Below, in pieces: positions 9,070 through 19,391 of a DNA stretch of 64,000 bases. Each line of letters begins with the position of its first letter. The stretch's first letter is position 1. The stretch is from an uncultured Lachnospiraceae bacterium (lineage in GTDB: Bacteria; Bacillota; Clostridia; Lachnospirales; Lachnospiraceae), in contig CAJUDY010000004.1 in NCBI GenBank assembly GCA_910584945.1, forward strand, positions 1-64,000, read 5' to 3'. The notes beneath the pieces were generated by a model that worked only from the letters and a program-made list of their open reading frames with translations, had not been told where the DNA came from and searched no databases. The position numbers and the translations under genes were made by a program.

Positions 9070-10494
9070 ATGATGGTTTCTATTTCGTTAATTATACCGG
9101 TTTATAATGTGGAAAATTACCTCGTTCAATGTCTGAATAGTGTCATTCATCAAACGATACCATTTGATGAGGTAATAATAGTTAATGACGGTTCTTTGGA
9201 CCATAGTCTGGAAATATGTGAAAAATATGTTTCTACATATAAGTATTTCAAACTTATTTGTCAGGAAAACAGAGGTCTTTCTTCGGCACGGAATCGAGGA
9301 ATTTATGAAGCATCTGGTGATTACGTGATGTTTCTTGATTCGGATGATTATTTGAGATTAGATACAGTAAAAATATTAAAAGATAAACTTCAGAAAATAC
9401 AATATGATGCTATTTTTTTTGATGCAAATATCTGTTGTGATGATTTTATGCTGAATAATGAAACAAATGCCTATGACAGAAGTTTGGCAGGATTAGATGG
9501 AATAGTAATGGATGGCGGAGAATATTTTGCCAGGTGTTATCCAGAAAATTATATTGTTAGTGTGGGTATGGCGATATATAGGGTTCAACTTATCAAAGAA
9601 AAAAATATTTTATTTCCCGAAGGACTTTATTATGAAGATAATTATTTTACTTTTGTTTTTTTGGAATATGCAAAGAGTGTTATCCATATTTCAGAAAAAT
9701 TACACTGCCGCAGATATAGAACGGGCTCGATTACATTGAGTGAATATTCCGAAAAAAAACTTATAGATCAAATACAAATAGGTTTATTAATATGGGAAGA
9801 AATTCTAGAAAGAAAGGACAGTTTATCGCTAAAAAGTAAAGAATTGCTGCTAAATTATGTAAGTGACTATTATTGTATGATTTTAGGCAGATATATACAT
9901 TGTAAAACATCCTATATCTCATTAAGTGAAACGTTGAAAATCGATATAAATATTTTAGCAGAGCATTATAATTTGTTATTGAATATATTGCAATTAGAAA
10001 AAGTGAAGAATAGTCTGTTTCTATTTAATAAAGTGTTGGCCAATATTTGCTATACAAACTTGTACTTGATAAAGAAATCAGATGAAAACAAGACATTGTG
10101 TCAAAATATAGTAGATAAGCAAAGACAAATTTATCATTCATTATTAAAAAAAATTCCTTTAAATATACCTGGATATAAAGTGGGCATTTATGGTACAGGA
10201 ATACATACGAAAGGGTTTTTAATGATTTATGAAAAATTATTTGGGAAAATCACCTGTGATTTGTTTTTTGTCGATTCTTATAAGGCAAAGGATTATTTTT
10301 GGGGAAGAAAACTAATTAATTATAAAGAAATTGATTCATCGACAGATTTGATTATTTTGTCAAGTTTTCTTTATGAACAGGAAATGCTGGATAATATAAA
10401 CAGTTTAGCAAATAAAATTTCTGTATATAGATTTTATGATGATATAGAAAAGGATATTTTTTCCGGATATGAAACATTTCTACAATACTGGTAA
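9070..10494 (+). CDS. GT2 glycosyltransferase with C-terminal Rossmann-like domain
   Basis: The 474-residue protein opens with a textbook GT2 start (ISLIIPVYNVENYLVQCLNS). VNDGS lies at 39-42, RGLSSARNRG near 69, and the metal-binding LDSDD at 89-93. A helical middle is followed by the add-on domain from about residue 375 (VGIYGTGIHTKGFL, then CDLFFVD and LIILSS). ATG 9070 is preferred over a frame-consistent start at 9007, because AGGA lies just upstream and the GT2 fold then begins at the N-terminus. The 9007 start would overlap the previous gene. Confidence 0.85.
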   Translation: MMVSISLIIPVYNVENYLVQCLNSVIHQTIPFDEVIIVNDGSLDHSLEICEKYVSTYKYFKLICQENRGLSSARNRGIYEASGDYVMFLDSDDYLRLDTVKILKDKLQKIQYDAIFFDANICCDDFMLNNETNAYDRSLAGLDGIVMDGGEYFARCYPENYIVSVGMAIYRVQLIKEKNILFPEGLYYEDNYFTFVFLEYAKSVIHISEKLHCRRYRTGSITLSEYSEKKLIDQIQIGLLIWEEILERKDSLSLKSKELLLNYVSDYYCMILGRYIHCKTSYISLSETLKIDINILAEHYNLLLNILQLEKVKNSLFLFNKVLANICYTNLYLIKKSDENKTLCQNIVDKQRQIYHSLLKKIPLNIPGYKVGIYGTGIHTKGFLMIYEKLFGKITCDLFFVDSYKAKDYFWGRKLINYKEIDSSTDLIILSSFLYEQEMLDNINSLANKISVYRFYDDIEKDIFSGYETFLQYW

Positions 10495-10566
10495 TTTGCT
10501 CTTATTCATATTTACTTTATTATTTTTGATTTTTGAGCAGCATGATTAATAAAAGAAAGGAGAATT

Positions 10567-11811
10567 ATGTGTTTCTCAGAATTAAAAATTGCAACAGCCA
10601 TATTTACTTACAATCGATGCAGTCATACAAACAGGGTAATAAAATCATTAAAAGAAAATGATATTCTGCCAGAAAAACTATTTGTATTTCAAGATGGAAT
10701 AAAGCAGGACGCTAATATCGATGAATGGAATGAAGTAAATAAGATAATTAATGAAATAGACTGGTGCCAAACGGAAATTATTATTTCCAGTACCAACAGG
10801 GGTTTGTCAGTATCTATTATATCCGGAATTAATTATATTCTGGAAAGATATGACGCAGTTATTGTATTAGAAGATGATTGTGTTGTGCATCCTGGATTTT
10901 TAAATTACATGACAAATAGTCTGAGAAAATACCAGTCATATAAACAGGTTTATTGTATTAATGGATATTCCTGGCCAACAATTGTTTCTGAAAATAGGGC
11001 AGATGCATATTTTGCAGGCAGAGCAGGTTCTTGGGGATGGGCGACATGGAAAGACAGATGGAGGGAATATAAGGAAGACTATAAGATTCTGTCAAGAATA
11101 AAAAAGGACGAGTATTCCAGGCATGAGTTTCATATATGGGGGAGAGACCTTGAGAGTTATCTGTATGGAAATATAGAAGGGACATGTAATTCCTGGGCTG
11201 TATTTTGGGCTTTATTAATTATAGAAAAGCATGGATTCTGTCTGACGCCATATGAATCTTTGGTAGAAAATATAGGTTTTGATGGTACGGGAGTCCATTG
11301 TGGAACAGAAGAGTTAAAGACAAAATTAAGAGACAAAAATAACAGGAATGATTTGTTACTACCAGATAATATAGTATTTCCTGACAATTATGAGAAAGCA
11401 TATAGAAATGTATTTTCATGGACTTCACAAGAAGAGAAATTGAGTTGTTACAATAAAATATTATATCAATGGATCGTTTTGTTAATCGGAGGGCAAAAAT
11501 TTGATGATTATTTTATTAAAAGAAATATCAGTAAGATAGCTATATGGGGAAAAGGTCAGATTTGTGAGCTTTTGCTAAGACAGTTATCAGAAGAAATAAA
11601 TGTTGTATTTATTATAGAGACAAAGCCAGTAGAGAATTATTTTTCAGGTATACCTGTAGTTGATCCGGATGGAGTCACTGATGAGGTACAATTAATAGTA
11701 GTACTTCCAGTGTATGATTTTGAAGCAATCAAAGACAGTGTACGAGAAAAGCTCACCTGTCAAATAATAGCCCTGGATAATTTGATCCAAACTTGTGGTG
11801 GGGACCATTAA
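10567..11811 (+). CDS. GT2/GnT-I-like glycosyltransferase with C-terminal Rossmann-like domain
   Basis: The 414-residue protein belongs to the GT-A group that resembles GnT-I and HlpA-like capsule proteins. It has ATAIFTYNRCSHTNRVIKSL, FQDGIK, STNRGLSVSI, the acidic LEDDCVVHPGFLNYM near 101-115 and the typical GSWGWATWKDRW. The add-on domain starts near residue 320 (IAIWGKGQICELLLRQL, VVFIIETKP, LIVVLP). AAAGGAG precedes the ATG. The donor sugar is unknown. Confidence 0.75.
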   Translation: MCFSELKIATAIFTYNRCSHTNRVIKSLKENDILPEKLFVFQDGIKQDANIDEWNEVNKIINEIDWCQTEIIISSTNRGLSVSIISGINYILERYDAVIVLEDDCVVHPGFLNYMTNSLRKYQSYKQVYCINGYSWPTIVSENRADAYFAGRAGSWGWATWKDRWREYKEDYKILSRIKKDEYSRHEFHIWGRDLESYLYGNIEGTCNSWAVFWALLIIEKHGFCLTPYESLVENIGFDGTGVHCGTEELKTKLRDKNNRNDLLLPDNIVFPDNYEKAYRNVFSWTSQEEKLSCYNKILYQWIVLLIGGQKFDDYFIKRNISKIAIWGKGQICELLLRQLSEEINVVFIIETKPVENYFSGIPVVDPDGVTDEVQLIVVLPVYDFEAIKDSVREKLTCQIIALDNLIQTCGGDH

Positions 11812-11893
11812 GAAGAGTTATGTTAATATTGTTTTGTCAAAAGTGTTCTTTATGATTAGGTTAGGTTTGAATCAAAAAGAAGGGAGAAGTTTT

Positions 11894-12853
11894 ATGTATA
11901 TAAATAACGATATTGATTATTTGAAATATTTAAAAAAGAAAGAAAATATTATTTTTGGGGCGGGAGAACAAGGCAGACAGGGATACTATAGGCTACAAAA
12001 GGAAGGTATCAAGATCATAGCCTTTTGCGATAATGACAAAGAAAAGCAAGAGCAATTATTTTGTGATGAGAAAGTACTTTCCTTTAAGGAAATATGTGAA
12101 ATTAATAATGAAAATATTATGATAATAATATGCAGTAACTATGAAAGAGAAATTAAAGAACAGCTTTTAGATCATAAGATATATAATTATATTTCTATTT
12201 CTCAAATCGATTTTGGAGGAGGAAGCGGGTATTACGATGAAAGATATTTTATATGGCAGAAAAGTATAGGAGAATTTGGCGGAAAAATTAATGCGAAAAG
12301 ATTTAAACCATACATAAAAAGCGATATGGTTGTAGTAGAATTTGGTTCGGGCGGCGGATACTTGCTGGACAATCTTCTTGCAAAAGAAAAGATTGGAATT
12401 GAAATAAATGATACTGCACGTGAGGAAGCCCAAAAAAGAGGTATACATAGTGTAAAGAAAATAGAAGAAATTCCAAATAATTATGCCGATATAATTATTT
12501 CTACACATGTATTGGAACATGTAGAAAACCCTTTTGGGGCATTACAGGAAATGAGAAATAAATTAAAGGATAATGGTACAATTGTTTTTGTTGTTCCAAA
12601 CGAGTCTTGTGAGACGGAATACTGTAAAAGTGAAAATAATAATCATATATATACATGGAACTGTCTGAACTTGGGAAATTTATTTAAGGCTGCAGGATAT
12701 TTTGTTCAGTCGGTCGAAAATGTAAAAAGCATGTGGCCGAAACATTATTTTGAAATAGAAAAAGAAATCAGTGAACAGTTTTTTGAGACTATTTGTGATA
12801 TTGAAGGAAAATGTTTCAATAATAATAGTTGCATGATTGTAGCCTGCAAATAA
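11894..12853 (+). CDS. Class I SAM methyltransferase with N-terminal Rossmann-like domain
   Basis: The 319-residue protein has the cluster add-on domain at the front (IIFGAGEQGRQGYYRL, residues 19-34; IIAFCDND). A class I methyltransferase follows, with VVVEFGSGGGYLLD near 144-157 and ISTHVLEHVENP near 201-212. It should methylate a sugar or glycan intermediate with S-adenosylmethionine. ATG 11894 is chosen because AGGGAG precedes it and the fold starts there. The frame is open from 11795 but would overlap the previous gene. Confidence 0.8.
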   Translation: MYINNDIDYLKYLKKKENIIFGAGEQGRQGYYRLQKEGIKIIAFCDNDKEKQEQLFCDEKVLSFKEICEINNENIMIIICSNYEREIKEQLLDHKIYNYISISQIDFGGGSGYYDERYFIWQKSIGEFGGKINAKRFKPYIKSDMVVVEFGSGGGYLLDNLLAKEKIGIEINDTAREEAQKRGIHSVKKIEEIPNNYADIIISTHVLEHVENPFGALQEMRNKLKDNGTIVFVVPNESCETEYCKSENNNHIYTWNCLNLGNLFKAAGYFVQSVENVKSMWPKHYFEIEKEISEQFFETICDIEGKCFNNNSCMIVACK

Positions 12854-12907
12854 TTTATTGATTCCAAAATTAAGGTAATTAGGAATATATATTATTGAGA
12901 GGTCATT

Positions 12908-14425
12908 GTGAAAATAGCGTATTTTTTAGATTCAACAGATGTACTTGGAGGCGCGGGAAATGTTTTGCTGGAGCAGGCAAAACTGATGAATGAATTTCAT
13001 GATGTGATGGTCATAATTCCATGTAATGAAAAGAAAGAGTTGAATCAGGAATATTTGCAACGTTGTCAAAAGGCACATGTGAAATACACAAGTCTGGCTT
13101 ACACAACAGCTTTTAATATACAATATATCGATTACGTCAAGGCGGTCGACGCTAGTTATGAAATAAAAAAATTTGCAGTTCAGGAGCAAGTAGATTTTTT
13201 TCATAGCGTACAATTAAATATGGGTGCAGAATTAGCAGCACGCGAGTTGAAAATACCTCATTTGATGAATATTTATCAATTGAGGAAAGAGGAATTTGTT
13301 TTAACATGTTTGGACATCTTCCCCCGTTATCATTCTTGTGATTCATGGTTATATGGGAATATATGGAAAAAATATTTGGGGATCAAGACTTGCTGTATTA
13401 GACCTTCAGCTCCTCTTTCTTCTATTCAGAAGAAAATGAGAAGGAAAAGATCAAATTTAAAAATACTAATGCTCGGTAGCTTTGAAAAACGAAAAAATCA
13501 GATGACAGCTATCCAAGCAGTTGAAAAATGCAATAATAGTGGTCTTAGTATAGAGCTTACAATAGCAGGTAGTGATCATACTCAGTTCGCTCAAGAATGT
13601 AAGGATTATGTCGAAGAAAAAGGCTTATATCCCAAAATCCATATTATTGGATTTCAAAGTGATATTGTTCTTTTACTGAAAGAGAATGACGGTTTTTTAT
13701 GCGCCAGCACAGATGAATCTTTTCCCAGTTCCATAGTGGAAGCAATGACATATGGTTTGACGATTATTTCGACACCAGTTGCAGGAGTCCCGGAACTATT
13801 AAAAGATAGGATTAATGCATACATAAGTAAAGGATATGAAACAGATGACATTGTAGAATGCATTGTAAGATGGGCTGCAGATTATAATAATCCTGTTATC
13901 GAAAACATTCATAAACAGGCAGAACTGGTTTGGAAAGAAAATTTTTCGCCAGATATTGTTAGAAAAAAATTGGATAGTTATTATGCATATATTTTAGAAG
14001 ATTATCAAAAATGTCCTGAAAAAATGTCAAATAGCTTAATATCAGATCAAGATATTAGAATGACACAGCAGCTTCTGAAACAAAATGGTATAAAAGAACC
14101 AGATATTTTGTCACGGATTTATTATTACACATGTTTGACTGTTTTGCTGCATTCGGGAGACGCATATATTTGGGGAGCCGGAAAATACGGAAAATTTGCG
14201 AAGCAGATCATAGAAGTTTTGTTCCCCAAAATAAAGGTAAAAGCATATATTGACAGCATGAAAACGGGCGAATATTGCGGGATACCTGTTTTTCGTCCAG
14301 ATCAGGTAAAAATGGAGTCAGTGTCCTATATTTTTATTGGATTTGGGAATGGAAGAAGGGCAGTAATTGATTACTTAGATAAAATGGGGTTTGTATATAA
14401 TAAAGATGTGTGGATATTACCTTAA
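12908..14425 (+). CDS. GT4 glycosyltransferase with C-terminal Rossmann-like domain
   Basis: The 505-residue GT-B protein has the glycine-rich N-terminus FLDSTDVLGGAGNVLLEQA and the family 4 core LMLGSFEKRKNQMTAIQAV. The donor-site pair follows near residues 264-290 (STDESFPSSIVEAM, STPVAGVPELL). The add-on domain occupies about 418-505 (YIWGAGKYGKFAKQII, VKAYIDS, YIFIGFGNG). The start is GTG 12908 after GAGAGG. Family 4 enzymes retain anomeric configuration and use nucleotide-sugar donors. Confidence 0.85.
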   Translation: MKIAYFLDSTDVLGGAGNVLLEQAKLMNEFHDVMVIIPCNEKKELNQEYLQRCQKAHVKYTSLAYTTAFNIQYIDYVKAVDASYEIKKFAVQEQVDFFHSVQLNMGAELAARELKIPHLMNIYQLRKEEFVLTCLDIFPRYHSCDSWLYGNIWKKYLGIKTCCIRPSAPLSSIQKKMRRKRSNLKILMLGSFEKRKNQMTAIQAVEKCNNSGLSIELTIAGSDHTQFAQECKDYVEEKGLYPKIHIIGFQSDIVLLLKENDGFLCASTDESFPSSIVEAMTYGLTIISTPVAGVPELLKDRINAYISKGYETDDIVECIVRWAADYNNPVIENIHKQAELVWKENFSPDIVRKKLDSYYAYILEDYQKCPEKMSNSLISDQDIRMTQQLLKQNGIKEPDILSRIYYYTCLTVLLHSGDAYIWGAGKYGKFAKQIIEVLFPKIKVKAYIDSMKTGEYCGIPVFRPDQVKMESVSYIFIGFGNGRRAVIDYLDKMGFVYNKDVWILP

Positions 14426-14465
14426 TGTAATTGTTAAAAAATAAGTGGGAAACAGGTAGGGAAAC

Positions 14466-15593
14466 ATGTTGAAAATCACGATTATTACGGTTTGCTATAA
14501 TGAAAAACAGAAGATAAGAGACACAATTGAAAGTGTTCGGCACCAATCGTATCCACATATTGAGTATCTGATTATGGATGGGGCGTCGACAGACGGAACA
14601 CTTGATATCCTGCAGGAGTATTCCGGATACGAAAACATTCAGATTTATAGTGAGAAAGATCGGGGTATCTATCATGCCATGAATCGGGGAATCGCAAGAG
14701 CAAACGGCGATTATATTTATTTTATGAATGCGGGAGATACTTTTTACGATGCTCAGGTAATATCTCAAGTAGTCTCCTGCATTGGAGAGGAAAAAGAAAC
14801 TATTTATTATGGAAAGACATGCAAGATCTATGCGGATGGACTAAGACAGATAGAGGATCTTTCAAAGCTCAACATGAGTCTGGAAGAAGTCATCGCTGAT
14901 GGAAATATGCCTTGCCACCAGTCGATCTTTTCTCCGAGAAAGATTTTGACGGATCATTATTTCAGAGAGCAATATAAAATTCGTGCTGATTATGAATGGT
15001 TTTTATATTCGATTACTAGAGGCTGTTCTTATGAAGCAATTCCTATTGTCATAGGTTGTTATGAAGTGTCGGGGATAAGCAGTAGGGTCAAGAATATGAG
15101 ACTTCTTAAAATGGAAGAGAAGAAGATATTAAAAGAGTATGAAAATATCTTTATTCAGAAACAGATCAGATCTCCAGAACACAATATATCGGATATGAAA
15201 GCAGAAGTATTTAAATATACGTTATTGTTTCAATTGACAAATTATTGGTTGGTTTTAAAACAAAGAAAGCTGAGTGTTGGAAAATTTCTAAAGCAAAAAG
15301 GTTATGGGCATATTGCTATTTATGGAATGAGCCATTTAGGTATGAATTTGCTGGAAGAGTTGAAGGAAGGAGAGGTAAGAATAGACTATGCGATTGATAA
15401 AAATGCGGATCATCTTTGTGTCGATATGAGGATTGTCTCTCCAGAGAAAGAACTTGATGAGGTTGATTTGATAATTATAACAGCTCTTGACTACTATCAT
15501 GAGATCAAAGAAAAGATAGAAAGTAAAATTCATTGTCCCATTATATCTTTGGAAGATATATTGTTTGAGATGGGACAGATGGCAAGATTATGA
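14466..15593 (+). CDS. GT2 glycosyltransferase with C-terminal Rossmann-like domain
   Basis: The 375-residue protein starts KITIITVCYNEKQKIRDTI and has MDGASTDGT near 39-47, DRGIYHAMNRGI and the FMNAGD metal-site stretch near 84-89. These are typical of the WcaA-like/colanic-type GT2 group. The add-on domain runs from about residue 280 (IAIYGMSHLGMNLLEEL, IDYAID, LIIITALDYYHEI). It overlaps the next gene by 4 bp (ATGA), which shows translational coupling. Confidence 0.85.
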   Translation: MLKITIITVCYNEKQKIRDTIESVRHQSYPHIEYLIMDGASTDGTLDILQEYSGYENIQIYSEKDRGIYHAMNRGIARANGDYIYFMNAGDTFYDAQVISQVVSCIGEEKETIYYGKTCKIYADGLRQIEDLSKLNMSLEEVIADGNMPCHQSIFSPRKILTDHYFREQYKIRADYEWFLYSITRGCSYEAIPIVIGCYEVSGISSRVKNMRLLKMEEKKILKEYENIFIQKQIRSPEHNISDMKAEVFKYTLLFQLTNYWLVLKQRKLSVGKFLKQKGYGHIAIYGMSHLGMNLLEELKEGEVRIDYAIDKNADHLCVDMRIVSPEKELDEVDLIIITALDYYHEIKEKIESKIHCPIISLEDILFEMGQMARL

Positions 15594-16975
15594 TAAAAGT
15601 ATCAGTAATTATTCCTGTTTATAATGGTGAAATGTATTTAAAGGAATGCTTAGATAGTGTATTGTACCAAACTTTAGATGAAATAGAAATTATATGTATC
15701 GACGATGCATCGACCGATACTACTCCGGCTATTTTACAGGAATATAGTAGAAATTTTGGTAAAATAAAAGTAATAACAAATACTAAAAATTGCGGAGCAG
15801 GAGTGTCCCGTAACAGAGGTCTTGCTTTTGCAAAAGGAGTATATGTAATATTTTTGGATGCAGATGATATTTTTGATAACAATATGTTAGAACAGACAGT
15901 TCGGCGTATAGAAAAATATCAGGCGGACATTTGCATCTTTAGAGAAGATAAGTTTATAGGCAATTTATCTGAATGTATAACTTATGATTATCCTCGTAAA
16001 TACTGGAAAAGATTGGAAGAGGCAGGAGCATTTTCATCGGAAGATGTTAAAGATATTCTTTTTAACTTATGGAATGGATGGCCGTGGGATAAATTATTCA
16101 GAAAAGAATTTATTTTGAAAAATGAGCTTCATTTTCAGGAAATCAGGTCTTCAGAAGATGGATTATTTGTGCACGGAGCTTTATCTGTAGCGGAAAGAAT
16201 TACTTGTCTTGACAAGATTTATGTTCATCATAGAGAAAATTTGAAAACGAGTTTATCCAATCAAAGAGATGATTCATGGGAATGTTGTTGCTTATATTTA
16301 AAAGCGTTAAAAGCATATTTAATTGAGTGCAGTAATTTTCCGAAATATGAAATAAGTTTTGTTAATTGGGCTGTAGATTTTTTATATTGGAATTATTGGT
16401 CATTAAATGAAAAAAATCGTCAAAATTTATTTCATTTACTTAAAAAAAATGTTTTAAATGAATTAGAGCTTCTGAAATATAATAAGGAAATATTTTATAA
16501 TGATTTTCATTATTGGTGTATTCATAGTATAGATGGTTGCCATACATATAAGGATTGCTTAGTCCCTGTTGAGGGAATACAAAGATGGGAAGCAATGTTA
16601 TTCCATAATAAAATGAAAATAGAAAAAATATTTCAATTTTTTCGGACACATCAATATAAAGCAGCTCTTTGGTGTGCAGGAGCACGGGGGGAAATTTTTT
16701 TGGAGGAATATGACAAAAAGGAAGAGATCATTAAAGTGTTTGATGAAGATATTGGAAGATCAGGAGAAAAATTTGCAGGAAAATATACAGTTGAGTCTTT
16801 TAACTCTGCAACGTGTAAAAATATAGACTTTATTATTGTCACAAATAGAAGATTTTTTGAGTCAATTGTAAAAACAGTGAAAGAAGTAAAAATAGATATT
16901 CATGTTTTTAATTTGGATCTTTATCTTGTTTCTTTTCGGGCGTTTCCTGTGAGTTTAGAAGAGTGTATTCTTTAG
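15590..16975 (+). CDS. GT2 glycosyltransferase with C-terminal Rossmann-like domain
   Basis: The 461-residue protein has VSVIIPVYNGEMYLKECLDS, IDDASTDTT, NCGAGVSRNRG and the metal-site FLDADD near residues 87-92. The add-on domain starts near 356 (AALWCAGARGEIFL, IKVFDED, DFIIVTNRR), with cysteine in place of the usual G. It is the last gene of the AT-rich island. The following DUF4422 gene has markedly higher GC content. Confidence 0.85.
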   Translation: MIKVSVIIPVYNGEMYLKECLDSVLYQTLDEIEIICIDDASTDTTPAILQEYSRNFGKIKVITNTKNCGAGVSRNRGLAFAKGVYVIFLDADDIFDNNMLEQTVRRIEKYQADICIFREDKFIGNLSECITYDYPRKYWKRLEEAGAFSSEDVKDILFNLWNGWPWDKLFRKEFILKNELHFQEIRSSEDGLFVHGALSVAERITCLDKIYVHHRENLKTSLSNQRDDSWECCCLYLKALKAYLIECSNFPKYEISFVNWAVDFLYWNYWSLNEKNRQNLFHLLKKNVLNELELLKYNKEIFYNDFHYWCIHSIDGCHTYKDCLVPVEGIQRWEAMLFHNKMKIEKIFQFFRTHQYKAALWCAGARGEIFLEEYDKKEEIIKVFDEDIGRSGEKFAGKYTVESFNSATCKNIDFIIVTNRRFFESIVKTVKEVKIDIHVFNLDLYLVSFRAFPVSLEECIL

Positions 16976-16996
16976 ATGAATATGCAGGAAAAATCC

Positions 16997-18136
16997 ATGT
17001 ACTACGCAAAAAAACTGGTAAAAGAATTAAAGCAAGCCCCCCAACTGGCAGTATTCGGCGCCGGCGTCATGGCTATGGGCGTGGTGAACTGCCTTACGGC
17101 TTCGCCCTATTGTCTTCCGCTCCAATGCTGTATGGTATCCGATAAAAGTAAGAACCCGAATGACATATCCGGAGTTCCCGTCATTGATTTCACAGAAGCA
17201 GAATGTATTTTGGAAAAAGACGCCCTGATCGTCATCGCTGCGGTGGACAAGCATCTGGCTTCCATGGAGGAGAGTCTGCGGCAGCACGGTTATCAGCATA
17301 CCATTCCTCTTACATACGAAGGCGATCTGTGGATGCTCCTTCGGGGAAATCTTTATCGGGAAGAACGGCTTGCCCAGGGAAAATCTTATCTGACTTTGGA
17401 GGACGAACTTCAAAAAGTGGACATTCTCGTTCCGGAGGATCTTCACAGGAAGAAAGTGAGTATTTATACGGCGTGCTGCCATGTGGACCGGCCTCTTTCG
17501 GAGGACATTTCCCGGTATTCCTGGGAAATTCCCATTCAGGTGGGAGCGGCGCTGACGGAGCAGCGAATCTGTAAGCTCTGTGATAATACAGGAGATTACA
17601 TATCTCATAAGAATCGTCAGTACTGTGAGCTGACCGCCCTGTACTGGATCTGGAAGAACGACCGGTCGGATTATGTGGGACTTTCGCATTACCGGAGGCA
17701 TTTTGAACTGGATGAAGAGGCCTTACGGCGTCTACCGTATTCGAACATTGATGTGGTGCTGACGATCCCGATCTTTGATTATCCAAACGTAGGGGCAGTA
17801 TATCGGCGCGACCATGTGGAACAGGACTGGCAGGTGATGTTCCAGGCCATCGAAGAACTTTGTCCGGAATATCTGACGGCGGCCAGGGAGTTGGAAGCCG
17901 GGAGATTCTATTATGCATATAACATGTTCATTATGAAGAGGGAGATTCTGGACCGGTATGGTACGTGGCTGTTTCCCATTTTGTTTTATTGTGAAACACA
18001 TTGTGAGGAAAAGCGGGACGGCTATCAGGGGCGGTATATTGGATTTCTGGCGGAGCATCTGTTGTCCATCTATTTTTTATACCATGAGGAGGAGTATAAG
18101 ATCGTCCATGCTCGGAAGCATTTTATTGGATCATAA
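16997..18136 (+). CDS. DUF4422 transferase with N-terminal Rossmann-like domain (copy 1)
   Basis: This 379-residue protein has the add-on domain at the front (LAVFGAGVMAMGVVNCL, then LIVIAAVDKHL). The DUF4422 domain follows from about residue 155. Its family signature reads GDYISHKNRQYCELTALYWI, then YVGLSHYRRHF near 227-237 and a conserved YAYNMFIM. DUF4422 proteins are found in capsule and exopolysaccharide clusters and are treated as glycosyltransferases. ATG 16997 (AGGA, 7-nt spacer; same MYYA start as its neighbour) is preferred. ATG 16976, next to the previous stop, is the alternative. GC content rises sharply here compared with the preceding island. Confidence 0.8.
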   Translation: MYYAKKLVKELKQAPQLAVFGAGVMAMGVVNCLTASPYCLPLQCCMVSDKSKNPNDISGVPVIDFTEAECILEKDALIVIAAVDKHLASMEESLRQHGYQHTIPLTYEGDLWMLLRGNLYREERLAQGKSYLTLEDELQKVDILVPEDLHRKKVSIYTACCHVDRPLSEDISRYSWEIPIQVGAALTEQRICKLCDNTGDYISHKNRQYCELTALYWIWKNDRSDYVGLSHYRRHFELDEEALRRLPYSNIDVVLTIPIFDYPNVGAVYRRDHVEQDWQVMFQAIEELCPEYLTAARELEAGRFYYAYNMFIMKREILDRYGTWLFPILFYCETHCEEKRDGYQGRYIGFLAEHLLSIYFLYHEEEYKIVHARKHFIGS

Positions 18137-18171
18137 GGCAGATTTTGACGCGGAGGAAAAGAGGTGGGGCC

Positions 18172-19377
18172 ATGTATTATGCCCGGGAAACGGTAAAGAA
18201 GTTAAAAGAAAGCAGACAGATCGTTATCTTTGGAGCGGGACTTGTGGCCCGGGAGGTGGCGTTCTGCCTGATGGGAGAACCCTATGGACTGGAGTTGGAA
18301 TGTTTTCTTGTTTCGGACAGAGAGGGGAATCCTGCGTACATATCAGATCTTCCGGTGCTTGACCTGAAGGAAGGAAAGGCGAGGATAGGGAAAGACGCCC
18401 TGATCGTCGTGTCTGTTCTGGAAAAGTATCTGGATGAGGTCTGTGAAAAGCTGCGGGAATATGGCTTTGAGCATATCCTTCCCATGACTTTTGAAAGCGA
18501 CCGGTGGAGCCTAATCCGGGGAAATGCATATCGTCATTTCTGCCTTTCCAGAGGAAAATCATATCGGACTCTGGAAGAGGAGTTGAGATCCGTCTGTGTG
18601 CCCGGGGAAGCAGAGCAGGAGGAAGGATCGCCGCGGTCTACACCCGGGCTGCGTGCGTGCCGTGCGGCTGCAGGAGAAGGCGATGCGGAACCTGCGGTCC
18701 GCGTCTACCGGGCCGTGTGCCATGTGGACAGGCCGCTTCAGGAGGATCTTTCCCGGTATCGCTGGGAAATACCGATCCAGGTGGGGGCGGCGCTGACGAA
18801 GGAGCGGATCTGTGAGCTGCGGGACAATCAGGGAGACAATATTTCTCACAAAAACAGACAATACTGTGAGCTGACCGCCCTGTACTGGATCTGGAAGCAT
18901 GATACCTCCGCCTATGCGGGGCTCTGCCATTATCGGAGACATTTTGAGCTGGACGAAGGGATGCTGCGGCAGTTGGCGTATTCGGACATCGATGTGGTGC
19001 TGACGATTCCGATCCTGAACGTTCCCAGCGTGGAAGCAGTATACCGCCACGATCATGTGGAGAGGGACTGGGAGGTCATGATGGAAGCCGTCCATATATT
19101 GGCTCCGGACTACATAGCGTCTGCGCAGGAATTGCAGAACGGAAATTTCTACTATGCCTATAACATGGTAATTGCGCGGAAAAAGATTCTGGATGATTAC
19201 TGTGCATGGCTGTTTCCGATTCTGCAGTATTGTGAGGAGCGCTGCGGAGAGCGGGAGGGGATTTATCAGGAACGCTATCTCGGCTTTCTGGCAGAGCGGC
19301 TGATGGGGATTTATTTCTTAAAGCATGAAGATACCTATAAGATCGTCCATGCCCGGAAACATTTTGTAAAGGGGTAA
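18172..19377 (+). CDS. DUF4422 transferase with N-terminal Rossmann-like domain (copy 2)
   Basis: The 401-residue protein is a close paralogue of the preceding gene, with the same MYYA start, IVIFGAGLVAREVAF and DUF4422 signature (NISHKNRQYCELTALYWI, YAGLCHYRRHF). It differs by an insert near residues 142-178 that is rich in G, E, R and A (around SPRSTPGLRACRAAAGEG) and reads like an unstructured linker expansion. ATG 18172 is chosen for GAGGTGGGG and the match to copy 1. The frame is open from TTG 18145. Confidence 0.8.
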   Translation: MYYARETVKKLKESRQIVIFGAGLVAREVAFCLMGEPYGLELECFLVSDREGNPAYISDLPVLDLKEGKARIGKDALIVVSVLEKYLDEVCEKLREYGFEHILPMTFESDRWSLIRGNAYRHFCLSRGKSYRTLEEELRSVCVPGEAEQEEGSPRSTPGLRACRAAAGEGDAEPAVRVYRAVCHVDRPLQEDLSRYRWEIPIQVGAALTKERICELRDNQGDNISHKNRQYCELTALYWIWKHDTSAYAGLCHYRRHFELDEGMLRQLAYSDIDVVLTIPILNVPSVEAVYRHDHVERDWEVMMEAVHILAPDYIASAQELQNGNFYYAYNMVIARKKILDDYCAWLFPILQYCEERCGEREGIYQERYLGFLAERLMGIYFLKHEDTYKIVHARKHFVKG

Positions 19378-19391
19378 AAGTTTATGACTCA

